Translations under genes and position numbers: made by a program
The notes under the pieces: generated by a model
What the model was told of the DNA's origin: nothing
Database searches by the model: none
The model's input: only the letters and a program-made list of their open reading frames with translations
Part shown: in pieces, positions 56,842 to 64,000 of the stretch
How positions within the stretch are numbered: the stretch's first letter is position 1
How the letters are laid out: every line of letters starts with the position of its first letter
Assembly (NCBI GenBank): GCA_008360975.2
Contig: CM039195.1
Span: forward strand, 14,871,010-14,935,009
Direction of reading: 5' to 3'
DNA from: Lichenostomus cassidix
Lineage: Eukaryota; Chordata; Aves; Passeriformes; Meliphagidae
DNA: 64,000 nt

Positions 56842-58454
56842 ATGTCCAAGGATGATGTGGGCTGCAAGCTGACCTCGGTCTACAAGCACAAGGAGAGGAA
56901 GCCGAAGAAGCCTCACTACATCCCGAGGCCATGGGGCAAACCCTACAACTACAAATGCTTCCAGTGCCCCTTCACCTGCATGGAGAAGTCCCACCTCTAC
57001 AACCACATGAAGTACAGCCTGTGTAAGAATTCCCTGTCCCTCCTCATTGAGTCCGACTGGCCCTACAAGAAGGGCAACATGCTGCACCCTGAGCTGCGGC
57101 TGCTGCACACGGAGAGCTCCCGCCTGCGTGGGCGGCGGGACGAGCAGGACACCTGCGACTCCTCGGCCACCCCGGGAGGCACCAACTGGGCCAAGCAGGT
57201 CCCCAGCAGGGACGGTCACGAAGACAAGCCGATGACAGGGGTGGAGATTCTGCCTGCTGAAGGGGCTAGCGAGGAGGGTGCCCAGTTCCAGGAGGAGGAG
57301 GAGGGTGTTGCTGGCCTGCTGAGGGAGATGGATGCGGGGGAGAAGAAAGAGAAAAATGAAGAGCCGGGTTGCCAAGGTGACCCAGAAGTGAACACTTTGG
57401 TCTTTGGCTTCAAGAACAAGAGGGACAGCAAGCCCTGCAAGGAGGTGGAGCCCGACTTCATCATCACAGATGTCTTCTCCCTCAAGAACCATGTCATGAA
57501 AAGCAGGGAAATGGCCTCCCCTGACCTAGATGCTAAGCCAAAGCATTGCAAAGTACCAAAGAAATGCCTAGCCAGTGGTGGGATCCTGATGGAGCAGTGG
57601 AAGCTGGTGGCAAATGGGCAAAGGAGGAGCACACCTGAGGTCTCCCCACCTTGTACTGACAGCAACATCATCCCGTGCTACCCCCCTCCATCCTACAGTG
57701 ACTACCATGAACCTCAGGGCTTGAATCTCTCACTGCTGGGTATTAACTACCCATTGAACCCCAGTCTCTTCTCCTACTTGAGCCCCACCATGGCCAACAG
57801 TGCAACAACACACCCTCACTTGGCTCAGCTGCCCTTCCTGGCTTCCACGGCCCAGCTGATGCACCCACACACCTCCCACTTCCAGCCTCTGCAGAGCCCT
57901 GAGCGCTCAGCCTTCCTCCCCCGCTTCTACTATCCCCTGCTCTTTGAGCACACCTTCGGTTCCACAGAGAGCAAGATGTCCTCTAGCAAGCCAGACACCC
58001 AGCAGCTGGTGGGCTCAATCATGCCCACACAGCCCCAAACCAAACCTCCCAGTGAGCCAACCAAACCTGGGCTGCTGAAGGTTCCCATGCTGAAGACAGG
58101 TTTTCCTTGGTCCAAAGGTGTCCGGGAGGAGCCAGGCTCTGAGCTCAGCCACTCTGCCATGCTGGGGCAGGAAGAAGAAGAGAAATGGCTGTCCCAGGAG
58201 AAGGAGAGCAACTCAGCTTTGGGCCTCAGCAACCTACGCAAGAAGTCAGGCACTGACATCTACCAAACCATGGTGGGGATGAAGGATGGCGCTTTTACCC
58301 ATGGCAGTGTGAGGAAGACAGACTTGCCAGTGGTGACCTGTCTGGAGACCAGCAGCCCTCCAGGAAACCCCTTGAAGAGGAAGTTCCCTGCCAATGGGCT
58401 GGATTTGATAGGACCCGAAAGGATGATGGCTGGGAAGCTCAGCTACCAGAGCAG
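56842..58454 (+). CDS. PRR35: PRR35 coding exon 1: zinc finger and central region
   Basis: The exon begins at 56817 after the acceptor ...ctctgttcccaccag, with 25 nt of 5' UTR before ATG 56842. It ends CAG AGC AG|GTAAGG. Residues 1-537 plus two bases include the C2HC finger, the acidic run and the central Pro/Ser/Leu-rich part with YPPPSYSDYHEPQGLNLSL. The large single exon for finger plus central region is as in ZNF750-type genes. Confidence 0.93.
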
Positions 58455-60414
58455 GTAAGGTGCCTGAAATCTCTCTGCCTCGTCCTCACTTGAGGCTGAC
58501 TTCATTTATCTTCATATCCTGCTGTATTTCTATTTCTCCCACTAATCCATAGGATGAGCCCCAGGGGCTGAGCACTCTTCAGGCTGGTGGGCCACACCAG
58601 TGCCCACCCAAACAGAACTCCCTGCCCTCCAGGGCCTCAAAAGCTCCCAGGTGCATCCAAGCACCTGGGCTATGTCACACCTGCTGTCTTTTGCGTTCCC
58701 CTGTTCTATATAGAGCCAGAGGTGATGTGATGTCTGTGTGGGGTGGACCTGTGCTCCCCAGGCACCAGGAAAGCTCCTCTGTGTCCCCAGATATCCCAGG
58801 TTTGCTGGAACAATTGCTGTCTATTTTTAAACATACCTATTTGCATTCCTTTGATTCACCTTCTGGTTTCAAAGCCCAGAAGGAGGGTCACATTCCCAAA
58901 CATTTCCTTTTACCTGAGGCTAGAAATGTGCACAGCTCCTTTAAACAGAATTTCAGTTCCTCCCCTGGTTGTGCAAGTCCAGCTGTGCCTCCAAGAAAAA
59001 TGGCACAGTAAACCCACTGCTTTGACTCCCAGAGGAGCTCCCTCTGGAGAAGCTCTCCATGGTTTTCTATCCCCACATGCCATTTCCGTGCTCTCAGGCT
59101 AGCCAGAGAGATCCCCTCCAACTGGGCCTTCAGGACTGTGGGATGGTCACTTCCACCAACATTCCCTGATACTCCAAGACGAGTATCCAGGCTTGGCTAG
59201 CTGAGGTGGGATCAGCACCATCTCCCCAGACTGGTCTCTTTCTTTGTTAGTGCCATGAAACAGTGTGTGTCAGGATCCCTCCTCCTCTGGGACAACAGTG
59301 CCTGGGGCAGGTCCAGTCACGGCTCTGCCTGCTCTGGCCTAAGCCCTTCCTGGAAGGGTTTCATGCAGGCAGCAGCCAGTGGAGGAACCCTGGCTAAATC
59401 TGGTGCTGCTGGCTCTGGACACACGCCTGAGGATTTTCCTGTCTTTTTTGCTACTGATTGTATTCACTTCTTCTCTGCAGCGGTTCAAGGGCCAACCCTG
59501 GCCACATCCCCAAGGCCTTGGACCACTGGCACTCAGATGTCCTCACAGGCCAGCCCGAGGAACCGGAGAAGGGCAGTGACACCGAAGTCCTTCCCTCTGT
59601 GGGTGCTGCCCTGGACCATGGTCTCTGCAAGCAGAGCAGACCCCAAGAGACTTCTGCCACCACAGCAGGGTCTGAGGCCACAACCATGCTTATTGGGGAC
59701 CTGTCCAAAACCTTGGAGGAGTACCAGGAGGTGGAGAAGAAACTGTCTGATCTGGCAAAAGAGGACACCCCAGGGCAAAAAGAGCTGAGAGACCAGCTGG
59801 TCAAAATCCGAAGGGAGCTCTACCACATCCACCAGGCACTGGAGAAAGCCACCAAACCCCATGAGGGGCCACTGGACCTGTCAGTGAAGAGATCCTCAGA
59901 AGGTCTGGAGAAGGTCCAGCAGGCCAAGAAGGAGCCCTGCAATGTGAGCCTGGGAAGTGAGAAGCTCCACGGCAAAGACCAAGGGCCCCTCAGCAAATGT
60001 GCTGCCACCGGTGAGGCTGGAGATGGCGAGGGGCTGCCCAACTGCCTCCTGGAGGCCGAGAACAAAACCATCGACCTGCTGATCAAGATGAGTCGCTCCG
60101 AGAGCCTGCGGGCAGCCTCCTCCGAGGCCCCTCTGGGCGCCGTGATCAAGGCCGAGGTGCTGCCCCTCACCGTGCCCCTGGAGCTGCGCCATGTCATGGA
60201 GCCCTACTACAGCCGCACCACCAAGTGCGAGGCAGACTCCAGCGTCCTGCTCTGCTCCGACGGCAGACCCAGCGCCTCGCAGGGCCCACAGCTCCCGGTC
60301 AGTGCCGAGGATGGGCCCCTGGGCTGCCGGGCCGTGCAGCGCTCCCTGTCCTGCAGCGTCCCTGGCGACACCGACGCCGTGTGTGTCCACAGCCCCCTGC
60401 ATGCTGACCCCTAA
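56842..60414 (+). CDS. PRR35: Proline-rich 35 (ZNF750-like zinc finger protein), complete CDS
   Basis: Two coding exons, 56842-58454 and 59481-60414, join in phase 2 to give 848 residues plus TAA. The N-terminus RKPKKPHYIPRPWGKPYNYK followed by CFQCPF...HLYNHMKYSLC is the hallmark shared by ZNF750 and PRR35. It forms an atypical C2HC finger (C39, C42, H55, C61). An acidic stretch spans about 144-176. LNLSL is at 294-298, a predicted coiled coil at about 608-664 (EEYQEVEKKLSDL...), and PLDLS at 668-672. In ZNF750, PLNLS motifs recruit CtBP corepressors, so by analogy this is a nuclear transcription cofactor. The PRR35 rather than ZNF750 call rests on PRPWGKPYNY and on the adjacent CAPN15, as in human. 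Human PRR35 is shorter (about 571 residues). Start choice: the ATG lies 25 nt inside the exon and gives the family-length N-terminus. The frame stays open upstream to ATG 56611. Confidence 0.93.
58455..59480 (+). other. PRR35: PRR35 intron
   Basis: About 1.0 kb between GTAAGG and ctctgcag. No repeat family, RNA or additional exon was recognised. The U-rich acceptor tract precedes 59480. Confidence 0.8.
59481..60414 (+). CDS. PRR35: PRR35 coding exon 2: coiled coil, PLDLS motif, C-terminus
   Basis: The acceptor is ...ttcttctctgcag at 59480. The first base completes a Ser codon. The exon encodes a heptad-like segment LEEYQEVEKKLSDLAKED through LRDQLVKIRRELYHIHQALE, then GPLDLSVKR. It ends CVHSPLHADP with TAA at 60412-60414. 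Confidence 0.93.
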
Positions 60415-63240
60415 GTCCACCTTGCTGAAAAGCTCCTGGATCTCACTGACCACCTCATGCTTCACCTTCCCAGTGTCCCACCTCTCTGCTCCTCCTCTTC
60501 CCCATGGATGAAAGCTCCACCACTGCTTGGCTGGGACCACATTGTGTGTGGTTCCAGCAGCTCCCCCAGCTGACTCCACAAGGTGTAAAAATCCAGTCCC
60601 TGTGCTCCCCCATCACAGACTTTGTGTCACAGACTGTGCTGCTCAGCTCTGCATGTTCCCAGCCTCAGCACTCAGTCCTGGAATTCTCTTCAAAAGGGGA
60701 GTCACCAGCAGACACCAAGAGAAAACTGCGAAAAGCACCAAGAGAAAATTGCACCAAGCTTTCATCAAAAGGCTCAGCAAGCCCTCTCATCAGGGGCACT
60801 CAGGGACATTTTCAACCCAGTTCCCATAATCTGTGGACAGGAGTGGAACTACAGGTTGTGGTCAAACAGACCATGGCTGTCACCTTGTACCTTGTAAAGA
60901 CAGAGTGAAGTCCCATGGAGGCTGGAGGGTCACAGCAGGGAACCAGGTGCCTAGCTGGACTGACCCAGAGGCCAACAGTTTTGTGCACTGTGGAGACAAG
61001 AAAATCCTGCCAGCCACAATGACAAGTGTGACACAGAAGCCACCTTGCCAGCTCCACACCTGGGTCCTGAGTTCTCCTGCCAGGGACATTTGCCATGTGT
61101 AGGGAATGCTGGGCTGTGGGGACTTGTTCCTGTCCACTGACCTCCTTTTGCCTTCACACAGAAAGGACCTTCCCTCCCTCTCTCCCCATGCAGACCAGGT
61201 GATGCATGTTCCTCACCAAGGCCCCAATCCTGCAGAGTTCAGCTCCCAGGAGCTCCTGCCCACTAGTCTTAAACCCCCTAACACTGGCACACAGGACAGC
61301 AAAATGGGTGAGATGATGCTGCCTTGAACCACTGAGCTCAAGGGACACAAGCCCCAAAAACAACTGTGAAGGCACAAACTTGGCCTGTCCCATGCTGGAA
61401 CAATGCCAAGCAACCACCCCTGAGCCAGAGCACTGGAGATCCAGCCAACCAGGCAGGTGCCTGCTGCTTGTGGGATCAGCACTGGCCTTCCCAAAAAGCC
61501 ACATTCTACCTGTGTTCACTGGGGGCTCCTGACACCATTGAGCAGACTGGGACCCACTGCAGGGCAGTCACACATCCCTGTCCCCACCACCTTGCTGAGA
61601 AGCACCTGCTCTGGCTCAGGATGTTCTCATGCTTGGGCCAGCAATTCTTGGAGTCCCTCCCTGTAGTGCTCTCCTGGAAAAGCATTTCCTCTCCCATCCC
61701 CACTCCATGTTCCGGACATGGTGGGGTGTCCTGTTAGTACCCAGGGCCTTCACCACCTTGGTGGATTCTTCACTGAAATGGGAAGTGCTGGGATGGTGGC
61801 CAAGAAAGCAGGACAAAGCACAGTGGCAAAGCTATAAATAAGGGACCTACACAGCATATTCCAGGAACTTTACCCACTTTGGGGCCAAAAACCACTGTGG
61901 TGGTTGAAGAAGGCAAGGCCCCATGTGGGACCTGGGACTCCTGGGTATTTTGATGGACCCAGGTAATAAGAAGAGTTGGTTGTTCTGATTCTTTACCTGA
62001 TTCCTCACTGGACAAAGCTTCCACCTCATCACAGGGGTTATTCCTTGCTGCAAGACTTTGCTTAGGGCACAGAGGCCCATGGGTTTATTGATCTCTCCTC
62101 CTTGGAGGAAAGGGTGGGGCGGGGGTGGGGGGGAGGGGACATTCAGAAGGAAAGATGCTCAGCTCAGCAATGTGGCCCTTTTGAGCCAGCTCCAGATCTG
62201 CTGATGGGCCATGTTCTACTGCTTCCCAGAAGGGCCCAGGGGAAGGTCACGAGACCTCACCAGAACAGACCCCTGAATCTGGATGGAGCATCCTCAGTCT
62301 CAGAGCCCAAGGAGGTGGCATTGACCAGCCTTTCTGGGTGTGAATAGTGCTGTCATCTCTGGATGCCAGAACACCATCAGCACAGCAGATCCTCTCTATC
62401 AAGCATCTTGCTCACATCACCCACTCCCAACAGCCTCCCAGTGTCCCTCCAGCCTCTTCTGCCATCCTGTGCTACTCTGTCGCCCCATGCTCTGCTGTCA
62501 TCTCCCCTCCTCATCTCCTTCACTGGGCCCTGACAGCCCCTGTCCCCCCTGCCAGCACCTCCCTGTTCCTGTATCTCAGGGCTCCCTACTCCTCCCTCTT
62601 CTTCCATGCCTGGACCTTCACCCCAATCACAGCAGGAAACCCAGAGGCACAGCCAGCAAGTTAGAGTCCCATTTTCCTGTGACATCCTTCTCTGCCCACC
62701 CAGTCTTTACCTCCTCTGAGGAGCAACAAGTGTTATAGGTCCCTCTGCCCACCTGGGAACCACATCTCCTCCCAGTTCCAAGCACCGTTGCATGTTTTTA
62801 GCAGATCCGCATCTGAACTTGGGCACGTTGGAGGTCCAGGACACCAGAGGGGTAGCTGAGCTCTGGGACCATCAGCCCTGAGCTTCAGCAGGAGATCCAC
62901 GCCCAGACCACCAGGCAGTGCTGCCTTTCACCCCTTTTTAGCTGAGATGTTATCTGCACACTGTCACCTTTCTGTCCCTAGCCCCTGACTCCATTCTGCT
63001 GCCCGAGCTGGGATGCTGCCCTGCTCTGTGGTGCCCACACTGTGAGCTGGGCACCTCCCATGAGTGGAGCTGGTGCCAGCAGCTTTCCCCATATCACTCA
63101 CCTTGTCCCTCACCTCTGCAGAAAGCTGGGGGGTCAAGTGGGAGCTGGGGGCTGATCACACAATATTTATTGTTCACAGTTTTACGAATGTACAAAACAA
63201 AAACCAAACCATTAAAAGGAAAACCTCCAAGCGGGAGTTG
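60415..63240 (+). other. PRR35: PRR35 3' untranslated region (probable)
   Basis: No AATAAA or ATTAAA was found on the + strand between the stop and 63211. The sequence has no credible ORF or CR1. The last 100 nt become AU-rich, as is usual near a cleavage site. The extent is inferred from the poly(A) signal alone. Confidence 0.55.
63211..63216 (+). terminator. Probable PRR35 poly(A) signal ATTAAA
   Basis: The second most common poly(A) hexamer lies in an A-rich stretch. It is followed within 40 nt by a U/GU-containing segment (gctgctttgttctgtcctgg). Confidence 0.55.
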
Positions 63241-63548
63241 CTGCCAGCTGCTTTGTTCTGTCCTGGGAGCTCTGCGTGCTCCGGCTGGATCCTGCACCAG
63301 TCCATGCCATAGTTCCTATCACAGAGCCTCTGTTTTTGAGGTGCCAGGGGAGCCACCAGCAGGATGTACCCAGATGTTGACTGTGTGTGGTCTGTATTTA
63401 CGTGGGTGGGGGTTGACCCTTTCATTCTGCTGGATCAACACTGGGATCCCACTGGCTTGTCCTGTGCTGGGGAGAGGGGCAGCCCACTGCGTCTGATAGC
63501 AGAAGTCAGGCTGAGAAATGTCCTCACAGAAACAACGAGAGTCCTAAT

Positions 63549-63880
63549 TCATAGAATCCCAGAATTCCAGAATGGTTTGAGTTGGAAGGAAACTTAAACC
63601 TCATCTCTTTCCACCCCCTGCCATGGACAGGGACATCTGCCACTATCCCGGGTTGCTCCAAGCCCCATCCAACCTGGCCTTGGACACTTCCAGGGATCCA
63701 GGGGCAGCCACAGCTTCTCTGGACAACCTGTGCCAGAGGTTCTCCCCACCCCCACAGGGAAGAATTTCTTCCTTACCTGTAATCTAAACCTACTCCCTTC
63801 CAGTTTGAAGCCATTTCCCCCATGTCTTGTCATGACACTACTTGCTCCTGCAGAAGTCCCTGCAAACACACACAGCCTTT
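63549..63880 (-). mobile_element. CR1 LINE copy, 3' part
   Basis: Reverse copy beginning 'tcatagaatcccagaattcc', then 'ccccctgccatggacaggga' and 'cagccacagcttctctggac'. It resembles the copy at 1-600 closely. The right edge fades near 63880. Confidence 0.9.
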
Positions 63881-64000
63881 TTCTGCCATCTCTCTTGACA
63901 ATCTACCATGGCTGGACCCTGGGGACCACAACACCAGACCCTGAATTCTGGTGCAGGGTAGAGCAGAGAGAGAGTGCTGGGTCACATCCCGTGTCCCCAG

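Noticed and set aside
56626..57492. 288-residue open frame on the minus strand over PRR35 coding exon 1
   Set aside because: It mirrors the zinc-finger and acidic coding region. The Leu/Val-rich translation is the antisense of Glu/Lys/His codons, not an independent gene.
56842..60414. Identification as ZNF750 rather than PRR35
   Set aside because: The finger region is shared by both paralogues. The adjacent CAPN15, and PRPWGKPYNY in place of the ZNF750-type PRPPGKPFKY, favour PRR35.

Overview
The window is nuclear DNA of a vertebrate, almost certainly a bird. Protein-coding sequence is split into short exons with GT-AG junctions. The only abundant interspersed repeat recognised is CR1, the dominant avian LINE, seen as about 17 mostly 3'-truncated copies carrying the typical ATTCTRTG-type 3' end. 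Local GC and CpG content is high, as on a microchromosome or subtelomeric arm. No bacterial, viral or organellar gene organisation is visible.

Two protein-coding genes are recognised, both on the + strand. (1) Positions 1664-9490 hold the last ten coding exons (600 residues) of CAPN15, the calpain also called SOLH (small optic lobes homologue). They include the complete Cys/His/Asn triad and the C-terminal SOH region. The N-terminal zinc-finger half lies left of the window. Its 3' UTR runs to a canonical AATAAA at 11256, with a possible proximal poly(A) signal at 9906. (2) Positions 56842-60414 hold two coding exons (848 residues) of PRR35, a paralogue of the epidermal regulator ZNF750. It has an N-terminal C2HC zinc finger, a predicted coiled coil and a PLDLS CtBP-type motif. 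A long 3' UTR probably ends at an ATTAAA at 63211. CAPN15 and PRR35 are also neighbours in human (16p13.3), which supports both identifications.

Between them lie about 45.5 kb (roughly 11.3-56.8 kb) with no recognised coding gene. This interval has CpG-dense islands (about 11.5, 13.4-14.1, 18.7, 20.8-21.2, 26.8-27.1 and 43.2-44.3 kb). It has AT-rich, homeodomain-site-rich blocks that look like conserved non-coding elements, and CR1 copies concentrated at 13-37 kb. One orphan exon-like unit, 38780-38981, has a strong polypyrimidine tract and AG acceptor and a GTAAGT donor. I read it as either a distal 5' UTR exon of PRR35 or an exon of an unannotated non-coding RNA. From 37.1 to 63.5 kb only one degenerate CR1 is visible.

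No new enzymatic or defence system is visible. The most interesting part is the large gap between CAPN15 and PRR35 with its candidate regulatory content and the orphan exon. Exon boundaries come from reading frame, splice consensus and recalled family sequence. Repeat limits and CpG-island limits are by eye.
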